Part shown: positions 1 through 11,712 of the stretch, piece by piece
How positions within the stretch are numbered: the first letter of the stretch is position 1
Layout: every line of letters starts with the position of its first letter
Assembly: GCA_933207985.1 (NCBI GenBank)
Contig: OW240916.1
Coordinates: 300,947,561 to 301,011,560 of the forward strand
Direction of reading: 5' to 3'
DNA: 64,000 nt
Source of the DNA: Pelobates cultripes
Lineage: Eukaryota; Chordata; Amphibia; Anura; Pelobatidae
Notes under the pieces: model-generated
The model's database searches: none
What the model was told of the DNA's origin: nothing
Seen by the model: only the letters and a program-made list of their open reading frames with translations
Made by a program: the position numbers and the translations under genes

Positions 1-56
1 ATAGTCATTGGGCAGGAGGCTAGCCAGAAGCTTGTGGCAGAGGCCTCTTTGCCACA
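1..56 (-). mobile_element. Edge of an LTR (same family as 21281-22516 and 32471-33738)
   Basis: The first 56 bases match the 5' edge of the two solo LTRs further along, read on the minus strand. They share a terminal TGTGRCRA block, a nearby GCCACA forming a short inverted repeat with the end, and the following CTAGCC..CCTGCCC..GACTAT block. The element boundary is the TGTGGC start at position 56; the remainder lies outside the window. No coding sequence. Assignment rests on similarity inside this window only. Confidence 0.6.
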
Positions 57-1959
57 AGAGGTTACCTGGTTATCTTACAATCACAGTGTAACTCCACGTT
101 TAATCTTACAAATCTACCAGGCAAACCCGGTAAAGACCTAGAAAAAAATTGATAATGGGATCATATAAAAAAGGTAAACTACTAAAAGGAATATATTGAA
201 TACACCTAAATTAATTTTATAAAAGTGACATAGTAGTTAATTTTAATTGCAATCGCATAAAGGTAGAAAAAAATAATACAATAAATAAAATAAGTAACTT
301 TATGTTTCCATTTCTTGGAAGAACCAAGGAAAACTCCACAAATGCTTCAAAAAGATATGTATTTTCCAAAGTAGACGGCAACAGCTGTAAAATTGTCACA
401 GAAAGAAATGGCTTCAGGAACTTTTTAAGATTTCAAATTTAAGATTAGCATTTATAGTAGCTCGGTCCTGTCTAGGCAAATTATGTCTTAGTTCAAAGAT
501 TTAATATTTGAGAATAAAAAAAATGGCACAGACACAGAATAAACTGTTTACTTTTAAGATGTTAAGCAATATATGCCTGCTGCAGCAATTGCATGATATT
601 TACATAAGCCATCAAATACAGGTTATGTATTTGATGCGCGATTAAACATTTCCACTCTTCTACCCTTTAAAGAACCTGGAATGAAGCAGATATTTTTTTT
701 AGATGCTTATAGTATTCTGTTTACAGATGTATTTGCATTTCAGAATTTATTTTTCTTCATATGATTTTAAAATAAAAAAATAAAAACTGTACCACAATTT
801 ATTCTCTATTTATTTTGTTATCTATGGTTGGCATATAATATAACCTTTCTAAATAAATATAGTTCTTGTTCATTCGTTTTCTTGTGAAAAATACAGTAGA
901 TCCAGATTATGTATCTGAATATTTTATTTATAACCCTTACACAAAACTGGTTCTTTTGCAGTAGAAATAGTAGAAAGTACGTAAGGGTCCAGCCTCACTT
1001 GTGTTCCTAAATTACATAGATAGGGCTAACTATTAAAACAAACATAGAGGCTTGGCCATTAGATTATGTTGAGTTCAAACAGGGAAAAATTTTAGAAAAT
1101 AGCTTCTCTCACTTATTATTATAATTATATTTTTTCCCAACTCTTAACTTATTTAAAGCTGTTTTATCTCACATTTTTTTCTAAACAGATGTCAGCATAT
1201 GATATGATGGTGTGCGTTTTAGCAGATAGCCTCACATTGTCAGGGAATTAAAACTGTTCAATTTACTTACAAGCACTTCAAATAGCATTGTTAAAGAAAC
1301 ATATTTTTTGTATAGGTTTTCAGATGCAAAATTTGACAAAAGTTCTACGAAGTTTTAAGGTGTTTTACTGAATTATTAATTCCATACACATGGTGTAACT
1401 TTTAATGCCTTGCATAGCAAACTGGATGCTCAAAAAGGATACATTAAACCTGTGCGGGTCCTCACCTGGAAGAGAAACAAATATCTCTTATTCAGCCCTG
1501 GGCACTCTACATTGTACAAAGTGATTGTGTGTATCAACATCTGATTCTTCACTCTAAACACATGGAAGATTAAATATATGGGTTGGCATACATGTTTTTC
1601 AATGGCCTGAAATGCGAATGCCTGGTTTTAACTTGACACCTGTATTGACTGTCGTGACAATGCCGTAGGTTTTATTTCTACTATCTTATCACATCTAACA
1701 TATGTTCTATATGTTACAAAATTAATATTTAAATATTATTTGTGCAGGATCTGAACAAACACATAATACTGAAAAGTGATATAAGTGATCTGTCTGTGTC
1801 TGTTTGTCTGTGTCTGTCTGTCTATCTACTGTATCTATTATACCTGTATATTATTTTATGTGCAAACTGTGCATTTTTTTCATTTCAAATAAAAGCTAGG
1901 CTTTACATTTTTTATGGTTAAACAACTCACTGGACAAGAGACATTTCAAGTTCTTACTC
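57..1959. other. AT-rich DNA without recognisable gene
   Basis: About 1.9 kb of AT-rich sequence with stops in all frames; the only open frames are short and low-complexity. A degenerate TCTG/TGTC simple repeat lies at 1791-1840. No repeat family, exon or RNA gene recognised. Confidence 0.6.
1791..1840. repeat. Degenerate (TCTG)n microsatellite
   Basis: Repeated TGTCTG/TCTGTCTA units with interruptions, next to the CR1 insertion. Confidence 0.7.
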
Positions 1960-3718
1960 TAAAAATAAAAAAGGTAACATTGGTTAACTCAAGACAAGGT
2001 GCTGCAGCAACTAAAGAAAGTTAATATAAACAAAGCTCCAGGACCTGACGGTATCCATCCACATGTACTTAAGGAACTAAGTGCAGAAATAAGTGAACCT
2101 CTGTTTTTAATCTTTCAAGATTCTTTTCTTTCAGGAAGTGTTCCGGAGGATTGGAGGAAGGCAGATGTGGTTCCTCTATTCAAAAAGGGTTCAAAATCAT
2201 TGCCTGGAAATTATAGACCTGTGAGCTTAACTTCTGTGGCTGGTAAAATATTTGAAAGGTTATTAATGGATAATATTCAAGAATTCCTTGAGAAGAACAT
2301 GGTTATCAGCAAAAATCAGCATGGTTTTATGAAGCACAGGTCATGTCAAACTAACTTGATTGCGTTCTACGAAGAAGTAAGTAGAAGTATAGATCAGGGT
2401 GTTGCCGTGGATGTGATCTTTTTGGATTTTGCCAAGGCATTTGATACAGTTCCACACAATAGATTAGTGTTCAAAATCAAGGAAATCGGTCTAGATGAAA
2501 ATGCTTGTTCTTGGGTAGAACATTGGCTTAAAAACAGAGTACAAAGAGTTGTCATTAACGGTAAATTTTCAAGCTGGACAGAGGTGGCAAGTGGTGTCCC
2601 TCAGGGGTCTGTTCTGGGACCCCTTCTATTTAATATGTTTATAAATGATCTTGAAGACAGCATTGAAAGTCATGCTTCAGTGTTTGCAGATGACACAAAA
2701 CTTTGTAAAACAATACAATGTGAGCAAGATATTACTTTGCTGCAGAGGGATTTAGATAGACTGGGGACTGGGCACTCAAATGGCAGATGAAATTTAATGT
2801 TGAAAAATGCAAAGTTAGTCAAAAAATGAAGAATATTACTATGCAATGATACCCCTTAGCGAAGCGAATTAGGGATAACAACACACGAAAAGGACTTGGG
2901 AATTGTTATAGACAAACTATGCAACAATGTGCAATGTCAATCAGCAGTGGCCAAGGCCAGTAAGGTATTGTCATGCATGAAAAAGGGCATTCATTCTCGG
3001 GACAAGAATATAATTTTGCCTCTTTATAAATCACTGGCAAGACCCCATATTGAATATGCTGTGCAATTTTGGGCACCTGTTCTAAAGAAGGATATTATGG
3101 CACTAGAAAAAGTGCAGAGGCTGGCTACAAAATTAATAAAAGGAATGGAACATATCGGCTATGAAGAAAGGTTAACAATTTTAAACCTATTTAGTTTAGA
3201 AAAACGTTGCCTGAGAGGGGATATGATAACATTATACAAATATATTCGGGGCCAATACAAACCATTGTGTGGAAATCTATTCACAAACCTGACTTTACAT
3301 AGGACACGAGGCCATGCGTTTAGACTGGAAGAAAGAAGATTTCGTCTAAGGCAAAGGAAAGGTTTTTTTACTGTAAGAACAATCAGGATGTGGAATTCTC
3401 TGCCTGAAGAAGTGGTTTTATCAGAGTCCATACAGATGTTCAAACGGCTACTAGATGCATGCTTGCAAGAACAGAATATTCAAAGATATAATCTTTCAAC
3501 GTAGGGTAATAACTGCTTGATCCAAGGATAAATCTGACATTCTGGGGTCAAGAAGGAATTTTTTTCCTAGCTTGTTGCAAAATTGTGCTTCAAACTGGGT
3601 TTTTTTGCCTTCTTTTGGATCAACAGCAAAAAACAAATGTGAGGTAGGCCGAACTTGATGGACGCAAGTCTCTTTTCAGCTATGTAACTATGTAATTAAT
3701 GTAACTATGTAACATAAT
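1960..3718 (+). mobile_element. CR1-type LINE, family A, 5'-truncated
   Basis: A non-LTR retrotransposon copy that starts inside the reverse transcriptase domain and runs to its 3' end. The 3' UTR (about 3505-3718) has the typical CR1-like closing block GAACTTGATGGACGCAAGTC followed by a (CTATGTAA)n tail at 3680-3718. A second, shorter copy of the same 3' end is at 14925-15298. The 5' limit near 1960 is approximate and no target-site duplication was identified. Confidence 0.85.
1999..3504 (+). pseudogene. CR1 family A reverse transcriptase (ORF2 C-terminal part), broken
   Basis: Reverse transcriptase of a CR1-clade LINE, which in an intact element copies the element RNA at the nicked target. 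The first frame (1999-2790) carries NKAPGPDGIHP, NYRPVSLTS, FLDFAKAFDTVPH, SGVPQGSVLGPLLF and the catalytic FADDTKL. A frameshift and small deletions at about 2775-2895 break the frame. It resumes at 2896-3504 with EKVQRLATKLI and the C-terminal MWNSLPEEVV block. The N-terminal endonuclease and the start of ORF2 are absent because the copy is 5'-truncated. With the frameshift it is not expected to make an active enzyme. Family assignment is firm at the LINE level; the CR1 clade comes from motif order and the 3' tail. Confidence 0.88.
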
Positions 3719-4514
3719 GGGGTTTAGATGTGATCATATATCACTTAAGCTGCCATAACTACCAACTTGTCCATTTTTTGTCCTACTCTATTCTGATAGC
3801 TGTTATGAAATTAACCAATTTATGAAGAATGCCAATCCTTCTAAATGTAATCTTATAAAAAGTAGTCTCTAGGTTAGAATAAAGTGGGACATACCTTAAA
3901 TTAGTATATTTTGACTATATATTTGAGTGTCCCACCTGCTGTTAATTATACTCCCTGTCTCTATTTTCTAGTAAATGCAAAAAAAAAAGTTATAAAAGAG
4001 GAAAACCCACAATTATTTGACTAATGAAAATTGGCCATTTTTTGGCCCACTGTTTTTGTATTGTGTACATGTGCTCATTTAAGATGATACCTTTTGGCTA
4101 CATATTTCAAATTACAATTTGTAACTGATAATTGTGCATCAATTGTGTTAACAATGTTTGTAGATCGTGGTTTGCAAGTATGTGCTTATAAATGGTTGTG
4201 TTTTTTAGAATGTATAGGAGGATATAAATGAACAAGGGTGCATGTTATGTAATTTCATCACCTGTAACTAACAACCTGATGTTAAAACAAAAATACATTT
4301 TTAAAACATATTAAGCATATCAAATTTAATTAATATCCATAAAATAACATTTCATACCTCAAAAATGCCATCAATCTTACATTACATTTAATGTCTAACC
4401 TTAAGAGTAGAAATTATTGTGAACTATATACAGACTTGATTAGCATTATGGGAAATGATAGTGCTAATGTTAACAAATCACTGTATTAGATCCAGTACAA
4501 TTTAGCAACAGACA
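3719..4514. other. AT-rich DNA without recognisable gene
   Basis: No open frame of note, no repeat family recognised. Confidence 0.5.
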
Positions 4515-4925
4515 TGTGCAGCAGCAGCACAGCCTTTATTTGCATGTGTGCACAAAGAAAGAGGTGGTAGAGGGGCAGACTGGCAGAATTGAGGGTTCAT
4601 GAAGAACAAAGGCAGCAGCACAGCTTTTGGACATGAGTCTAGGGAAAGAGATGACAGTCTCTTTTCCAAAATTAGGTACCTGCAAAAAAATGTTAAGAAA
4701 AGGCTGCAGTGGTTTAGAAGATGAAGCATTAGCAGTAGGGTTACCCTAATCAGTTACAACAACCCTAAAGGAGGACTTTAACTCAGACGTTTTGGCAGAA
4801 GTAAGGGTTCACTAAGAACAGCAGCAGCAGCCTTTGGAGATTATCCCAGTAAAATAAGGCGATCACATTAGGTACCTGCAAAGGTATTAAAGAAAAAAAG
4901 CTGCAGGGTGAAGCACACTTAATCA
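4515..4925. repeat. Imperfect tandem duplication, unit about 195 bp
   Basis: Two diverged copies can be aligned by eye. Each has AGGGTTCA(C/T)..AAGAACA, then a CAGCAG run, then ATTAGGTACCTGCAAA, then AAGAAAA..GCTGCAG and a GAAGCA end (roughly 4586-4730 and 4805-4915). No coding potential. It may be an old local duplication or part of a larger dispersed repeat. Confidence 0.45.
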
Positions 4926-5665
4926 AATGCCATAAGAAAAATGAGCCAACGCAACAGAAAAAAAGATTAGGGTGCTCACTCTAAAGTCTTATTTCCCAGG
5001 CTAGGCCCTAAACTAACAGTCAATAATAATGAATGAGGAGTACAACCATATAAATAAGATGCACTTTATCAATAGGGTACAACATAATAGGTATCCCAAA
5101 ATGTATATCAATAAGCCTTAGCATTAATAGAGCTATACACATACAATAGATATACATAATGTATCAAAATCACAAATATGCATACTAAATGCAGGGGTGT
5201 CTATTATCACCAATATTTTTACCTTCAATTGAACCACTAGCTGCACAGCTAAGGAAAATCAAAGGTGCTTCAGTTGTTTGTTGGTGCTACAGAACATAAA
5301 GTCGGACAATGCGGACCATGTTATTTTATCACTTACAGAACCAAACAATTCTGTAGATTTATTCACCCCTTCCTGACTTTGGACATATCAAGTACGCTTC
5401 CAGCAGCTCTAATGGTATTGCATCACTGCAATACCCCTCTCACTACCAGTGGCCCCCAGAGAACACCGGGTGATCAGTCCCCCCGGCACTCAGTGTCACG
5501 ATCTGTTCCATTCTGTTCAGATGTCTGACCTTGGCTTCTGGTATCCAGTACTCTTTACAATTCTTGTTTAGTTTTTCTTGTTTTTTCTGGTTTTCTATTC
5601 TATGTCTGGTTTTCTGGGTTCATTCCTTTTTTCCGTTTCTGGAATTCCCAGTCTCCTGGATTCCT
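4926..5665. other. No gene recognised; possible older MITE piece near 5365-5540
   Basis: AT-rich to 5260, then a GC-richer block. The segment from about 5365 (CACCCCTTCCTGACTTTGG) resembles the CCCCTTCC-type end seen again at 5666, so it may be a degraded relative. The open frames 5265-5859 have no recognisable protein content. Confidence 0.35.
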
Positions 5666-5970
5666 TTAACCCCTTCCCGACCGAGGACGGTTCAGGACCG
5701 TCATCGGCATTTTTGCGTTGCCGACCGATGACGGTCCTGAACCGTCCTAACGGTCAGAGCTACTTACCTGATCGCTGTCGTTCCCCCGGCAGCGATCAGC
5801 GTGGCTCCGGTTGTGGGGAGACTGCCTGCAGCCCAGACAGTCTCCCCACGGCAGATTAGGACCCCTGTGGCCATGTGATCGCTTAACACAGCGATCACAT
5901 GGTCACAATAGGTGTCCATAGTGCTGCCTGCAGTGGGGCTGCCTGTGCTGACAGGCAGTCTCCCTGCAAG
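5666..5970. mobile_element. TTAA-ended, hairpin-rich MITE-like element, cut by the gap
   Basis: Begins TTAACCCCTTCCCGACC, a form typical of TTAA-target (piggyBac-like) short elements. It contains a perfect 24-bp inverted repeat (5684-5707 and 5725-5748) around a 17-base spacer, then GC-rich palindromic stretches around GCGATCA. The right end is hidden in or beyond the N gap. No protein. The superfamily is inferred only from the TTAA and CCC start. Confidence 0.45.
5684..5748. repeat. Perfect 24-bp inverted repeat
   Basis: Arms 5684-5707 and 5725-5748 are exact reverse complements; the core is GGACGGTTCAGGACCGTC-like and the loop is 5708-5724. Confidence 0.95.
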
Positions 5971-6070
5971 NNNNNNNNNNNNNNNNNNNNNNNNNNNNNN
6001 NNNNNNNNNNNNNNNNNNNNNNNNNNNNNNNNNNNNNNNNNNNNNNNNNNNNNNNNNNNNNNNNNNNNNN
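5971..6070. other. Assembly gap (100 Ns)
   Basis: Exactly 100 consecutive Ns, the usual placeholder for a gap of unknown size. The sequence on the two sides belongs to different elements (MITE-like on the left, L1 on the right), so order and distance across it are uncertain. Confidence 0.99.
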
Positions 6071-7230
6071 AGCATCTATTAGGGCCGATGGGAAAGGGTT
6101 AAGTCGGGTTGCCTGGATCTTCACTAGAATTTTCATGTTGTGGTTGATTAGGGAAATGGGTATATAGTTTGCTCGTAAGAGTGGGTCCTTATCTGGTTTT
6201 AGCAGTAACACTATGGTAGCTAAGGACATGTCTCAGTCCGGTGTGCCCCCCTGTCTAAGTTCTCTGAATAGCTTTAGGAGGTAAGGTATGAGTTCCTCTC
6301 GGAATGTTTTGTAGTAACCTCCTTCGAAGCCGACGGGCCCGGGAGCTTTGTTTCCTTTAAGTGCTGTGATGGCCTGATCTATATCTTCGCCAGTGATGTC
6401 GGCGACTAGTGTAGCTATCGCTTCTGGTGATCCCCAAGTCCCTCAAAAAGCTGCTTATCTGTGTCTCCTCTGTTTCTGTACCCCCCCCTCTGAATCTGGT
6501 GAGTGGTTATATAATGTTTTATAAAAGTCTGTGAAGACTGATGCCATATCAATCTGTGTGGTTTTGATGGTTCCGTCTGTGGGTTAAATAGAGGTGATGT
6601 GCGTGCGTCTCTGTCGGGGGTTCAGGGTCTTGGCCAGGAGTGTTCCCATTTTATTGACTTTCTAGTAGAAAGTCCGTCTAGAATAAGTCATGGCTTTGGC
6701 TGTGTCGTCCAGTAACAGGGCTTGGATAGAGTGTCTCACTGTGTCGAGATGTCGAAAAATCTTCCCGTCTGGGTGAAATTGGTGTGCCTGTTCTAATGTC
6801 CGTAATTCTGAGAGAAGTCGTTCTAAAGTTTGGGATTTTTGTTTTTTCTTCCTAGTTGACTGGCGAATGAGTGCACCCCGTATTACTGCTTTGTGGGCCG
6901 CCCATGTAGTATTTGCCTTCATTCCAGGGCTATCATTGGTGGCAAAGCACTGTAGGATCTCAGCACCTATTTGTTTTATGATTTCAGGGTCGCTTAAGAG
7001 GAACACGTTCATCTTCCACGTCCAGGGGGTTGATGTGCGTGGTTCCCTAACGTTAAAGTCACCTCTGCGTGGACGGACCATGCTATCGATCCCACCGATG
7101 TGTTCATGACCTTTGCCAGGCTGCAGTCATTGACAAGGAAAAGGTCTATCCTGGAGTATGTGCCATGTGGCGGCGAGTAAAAAGTGTAATCGACCACACT
7201 AGGATGATGCGCCCTCCACACGTCCACCAG
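6071..7230 (-). pseudogene. L1-type LINE ORF2 fragment (endonuclease end to RT start)
   Basis: Read on the minus strand, this is the middle of an L1 ORF2. It opens with the C-terminal endonuclease segment ([26 protein letters not shown] at 7227-7140). The linker domain follows ([12 protein letters not shown] to KAMTYSRRTFY, 7030-6662). Then come the RT entry motifs NKAPGP near 6340 and PISLINHNMKILVKIQ near 6150. The L1 text runs into the N gap, so most of the RT palm is missing. Several frame changes and a stop near 6238 break it. The 5' end is truncated at about 7230. It is a dead fragment of the same general class as the L1 at 9541-13301. Confidence 0.82.
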
Positions 7231-8128
7231 AGGAGTTTCAACATTTATAATTTATTATGAATATAGAGAGAAAGAATAATATTGTAAAGCAAATGGTTTA
7301 TCATAAGGCACACTAGTGCTGCCCAAAATGTAATTTAAGGTATATAACAAAAATAAATTGAAAAGTGAGCCAGATCAGTTTTTATTGGTGAGTAATTTAA
7401 ACCACAAGTCATATTTGTGGTTTAAATTGCACCTTAATGGAGATTTTAAAAAACAAGTCTCATACTTTTACCCACAGGACATGACTCATGGGTTAAAAGT
7501 ATGTATGATATACCTGCCCACTTATATACCTAAATGTAAGTAAAGTAGTTTGTGTGTTTTGTGTCTACTGCTCATCCCTATGGATCCCAGTGATCACCTC
7601 TGAGGACTACTAACTATTTTTAGTTCCTCCACACTGACATAAATAGTGTGGGTGATCTGGAGGCAGCTGTAAGTGGCTGTGGGCACCAGCAGGTGACTAA
7701 CTAGCAGTTTAATGCTACTGGCATGCTTTCATTTCTCAAACAGGATTCTTGATGATTATCTGCTGCTCCTCGGCAAATACATATTTCAAGAAATAAAGAA
7801 TCAGAACAAATCAACATCAAAATAGCTTCATTAAACTTTTTCATAAATTCTTCACATCCAAAATTTTATATAAACATTTTATCTTTCATTAACTTTGCAA
7901 AATAGAATTTAGTATTTAAAACCTTATCCACCTTCATTTAAACTTCCCAACAGTAAAGGAGGTTTCAATAGGGGATACCAATATTACACAGAGGGAGGGG
8001 GAGGAGTGAGGGAATGTGTGCAACAATTTTACTGTTATATTAGCATTCCAGTGATTGATAAAAATTGTTAATGCATATTTTTAATAATATTTTATTGTTT
8101 GTTTATAAGCTAGCTAAGCATCTCGGGT
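7231..8128. other. AT-rich DNA with two short hairpins
   Basis: No gene recognised. Two neighbouring inverted repeats lie at 7394-7428 (14-bp perfect arms, 7394-7407 and 7415-7428) and 7461-7503 (arms 7461-7474 and 7489-7503 with one indel). Confidence 0.55.
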
Positions 8129-8199
8129 TTAACCCCTTAAGGACCAAACTTCTGGAATAAAAGGGAATCATGACATGTCATGTGTCCTTAAGGGGTTAA
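8129..8199. mobile_element. 71-bp TTAA palindromic MITE
   Basis: Perfect 16-bp terminal inverted repeats TTAACCCCTTAAGGAC (8129-8144) and its complement (8184-8199) flank a short core containing TCTGGAATAAAAGGGAATCA. Two decayed relatives with the same core lie at 30874-30953 and 62249-62328. The TTAA ends fit a piggyBac-like non-autonomous element, but no transposase of that class is present here. Confidence 0.7.
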
Positions 8200-9540
8200 C
8201 ATAGATGTTATGTTCCTATATTTTTAAACAAAAAGTTAATGGTTGAATAAAGATTTTTGTCCCCGTACTCTGAACTTTGTGGCACTGTTTAGTGACAGTA
8301 TGGAATGACTTCTACTGCTGATTTGTTCATAGACACTCTGGACTAGAGGGGGAACATTCCCCATCCTCTAATTCAGAAATGTAACAATTCATCATTATAT
8401 TACAGAACTAATATCAGCATGGCATAATAGATTCATTATTATGAGTATGAAATAAACTACTTTACTTCTCATTGATATTTAAATTTGATCTTTACCAGTA
8501 ATACTTTGATATGCAATGAGTCTTAAAGTATAACTTTCTTGAGAAAAGCTCACAAGAATAAATCTGGGTTCTACACAATCATATGAAGCAAATTTAATTA
8601 AATATATGATAACTTTTACAATGTATATATAGATGTTTAGAAAATACAAGGCATTTCCAAACCATGGAAAATAAAAAAGATAGAACTTGGCTTAAGTGAT
8701 CATGTCTGAGAGATACTGTTACTTACAGAAAATACACAATTTATGAAAATACTATTACGTCCTAATATATGTATTAGGATGTACAGTTTGAATCAGTACA
8801 CATTATTGCTAATGCTTTGTTATATCTTGTTGTTCATTTAACTGTGTTATAAATAAAATATATTTTATTCTTGTAAATTTATTATTCATGAATTTGTTTT
8901 GTTTTAAGAAATATATACACTAATGGGTAATATACTCTATTACTGATTTTTTCTTTTGCATTATGTTATTTTTTTAAACCTAGTAACATCTAAAATTGGA
9001 AGAAGCAAGTATTTATTAATTGCTTCTATGCATTTATTTTATATTTCTAGTGTATCTTACACTCAAGTTATTGCTTAAATGTTGAGTCTATTTAACATCA
9101 TGGACTTTATTTAATATCATGGACTTGCCTCCTGTTCACACAGTGGTAACTACCAGTCCATGCTGTGTAACTTGACCAGGTTTGTGTTTTACCCTTTCAC
9201 TAGTGTGTGTTACAAGTATAGTGTTACAAATTAATTTTGTTTACAAAAATAAGCATATTTAACAGATGGGCAGATCAGTTGTAAGCAGCTTCAGAAGTAA
9301 AGTGTTGCAAGCATAATCTTTATCTGCTGTTTGAGTGCTTAAGTGTATCTCCCTATGTGACTTGGTGTGTGCGTGTGTCAAAACATAGGGGTAAACATAT
9401 TTACAGCACAGGGCAATATTACAACATGAGGGTACAATACGACAACCTTGTGGGCAATACGAGAACACACAGGGAAATGTAGTGTTAATGTGACAAGATG
9501 TTGACAATATGGCATGTAGTATGACTGAGTAAACGTTCCA
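8200..9540. other. AT-rich DNA without recognisable gene
   Basis: No convincing open frame, repeat family or RNA gene. Confidence 0.5.
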
Positions 9541-9714
9541 TTTTTTTGTCATAAAGTTTTTATTGACTTTTTCAAATAAAAATGAAAAATTTCACAGGCA
9601 TGCATACTTAAATACAATCAATATGTGTAAATACTTTGTGCATAATGGTGCAATATCTTGTGTGATAGCAGTCAATTGTACGGTCCGAGCAGTTACCAAG
9701 GTTTATGCAAACAC

Positions 9715-9763
9715 AAATATGTGTACCTCCTTCCAGGGGTACTGGAAGGAGGTACACATATTT
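9715..9763. repeat. Perfect 22-bp inverted repeat with 5-base loop
   Basis: Arms 9715-9736 and 9742-9763 are exact complements with loop GGGTA (9737-9741). It lies in the L1 3' UTR. In RNA it would form a very stable hairpin; in DNA a cruciform is possible. Confidence 0.97.
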
Positions 9764-10373
9764 GACCAATCTGAGATACCTAGTAATTTCTTATGAATAA
9801 CCAATACATGCATCTTGTGATGAGGAATGAAAGAGAACAAAAGGAAGGGAAGGGGGTACAGAAAGGAAATTGGGAGGGGTAGGGGAAGAACTAATCCTAA
9901 CCACTACCCTATGTGCGTTTATTCACTGGAGCTCACATTAACACTGTAAGAGTTCCAGCAAGTATTCGGCACTGTGGAAAAGATCTGGTGAAGTCTGCTT
10001 GGTGTGTAATACCACCTGTAAGCTAGCTTTCTATGTGCTTTGACATGACAGTAGCACTGTGTTATGTCTCTAAGAGAATAAAACGAGGCTAACCAGTCTT
10101 GTTCCGTCTGTATCATTTGGGATTCTGATACCTATGACTTGACGAATGGTAGGGGCACCTCTGGTGAGACGCCCATTAGTGTTTTATAGCAAAGTCTTGG
10201 GTTTCTCTGGGGACCTCCAGCATCGGCCGTATATTATTTGGATGTGTGAGGTTTTAGTATCTGGGGTGGTATCCCCGTACCTTAAATGTGTGGAAATTAT
10301 GCTTTTCATTTATAGGTAATGGAAAATAAATGAGTTGGGTAAATTGTAAGCTTCCTGGAGGTTTGGGAAAGCC

Positions 10374-11712
10374 CTAATGGTCCTCCCCTGCATAAATCTT
10401 CAATGCAACCAGGGCAAAAGTACTTTTAGCGCCGTCACTGGTAATTGTGATTGTCTCCTTCTTTTTTGCACAGATGATTCCAATAATGTAAAGACAGTGC
10501 TGTACAGGGGAAGAGCTGTAGCCCTCTTGATCTGTGTGCGGTGGGGGTGCACAACAGATCCCCCAGCATCCCCTCTGCCACCCTCCTCCCTCCATGTAAA
10601 CCCATTGAAGAGCATTTTTGGGGTTGTGCATTTTCACTATTGCCTTTATCATGGACACTTTGTAAGAGTTCTGATAGTGGGAGAAATCCACTCCACCTTG
10701 GTGTGGGTGTTTCTGGAGGAGAGACATTGGGATCAAAGGTTTATGGGAGTCCCAGATAAATTTGTTGACAATTGTTGTCTGCATAAGTTGCAGGCATAAG
10801 AAAGGAGGCGTGCAGATAGGTAGCATCTGGAAAACGTACAGGATTTTTGGCAATATTACCATTTTGGTGGTATTAATCCTGCCCAATCAGGAAAGTCTGA
10901 CTGACGTCCATTTTGAGAAGTCCTCTTTGCACCTCTGGGGCATGGTTTTGCAGTTCAAGCTGTATATAGTTTCTAGTGAGGGGGCTATTTTGACGCCTAA
11001 ATACGTTATGCTAGACTTCCTCCAATTGATATGATTGGGTGAGGTGGTTAACGACTGTAGCTGTCAGACCAATCGGTAGAGCTTGGGTCTTTGAGTGGTT
11101 CAATTTGTAGTAGGGTAGTGAGCCATATTCTTGGAGAAGTTGTAGTAGTGCAGGTAAGGATACTGTCGGCTTATCTAAGGAGAGGAGAATTTCGTCTGCA
11201 AACATCAATAGGCAATAGTGGTTATCATCTACCTCTATGCCATGTATGTCTGGATGATCTCTAATTTTCGCAGGAAGTGATTCTAGGGAAAGGAAAAATA
11301 GCAGGGGTGACAGAGAGCAGCCCTGTCTGGAGCCATTTGTGATAAGAAATGGTGAGGAGAAAATCTGCGTTGGAGACCCTGGCTTTAGGTGATTTGTAGA
11401 GGGCCAAGATCCCTAAGATGAATGGTCGGGGGAAGCCGTATTTAAGCAGGACTTGCTCCATATACTGCCAATTAAGCCTGTCAAAGGCCTGTTTTGCATC
11501 CAGCACTAGTCAAAGGCCTTCACTTTTGACAGAGTGCATGTGGGAAATAATATTGATTATTTTTCTAGTGTTGTCTGACCCTTGGCATCCTTTGACAAAG
11601 CCAGATTGGTTGGGGCAGATGACTCTTGTCAGAATAGCCAACAACCGACCAGCAAGGAGCTTAGCATAAAGCTTCACATCAGTGTTAAGGAGCGATATGG
11701 GCCGAAAGTTGG
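10374..11712 (-). pseudogene. L1 ORF2 reverse transcriptase and C-terminal part, broken
   Basis: Minus-strand L1 RT. It starts at CPNFRPISLLNTDVKLYAKLL (about 11712-11650), then QSGFVKG near 11610 and LDAKQAFDRLNW (11506-11470). The catalytic box reads LMFADEILL near 11200, where L1 normally has FADD, so the second aspartate is replaced by glutamate. The C-terminal block GRINTTKMVILPKILYVFQMLPI, FIWDSHKP and HPHQGGV follows at 10886-10700. Several frameshifts separate these pieces. The RT N-terminal part, including the KAPGPDG motif, is missing where the hAT-like block sits. An intact enzyme would perform target-primed reverse transcription; this copy cannot. Confidence 0.85.

Noticed and set aside
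6089..6102. GGGAAAGGGTTAA as the right terminal repeat of the MITE starting at 5666
   Set aside because: On the minus strand it is in frame with L1 RT code (ATRLNPFPSALI), so the resemblance to a TTAA end is coincidental.
5764..6229. Frames running through the N gap
   Set aside because: Run of unknown residues; only the part from 6071 to 6229 on the minus strand is real (L1).
10377..10799. 140-aa plus-strand frame
   Set aside because: Antisense to the L1 C-terminal coding region.
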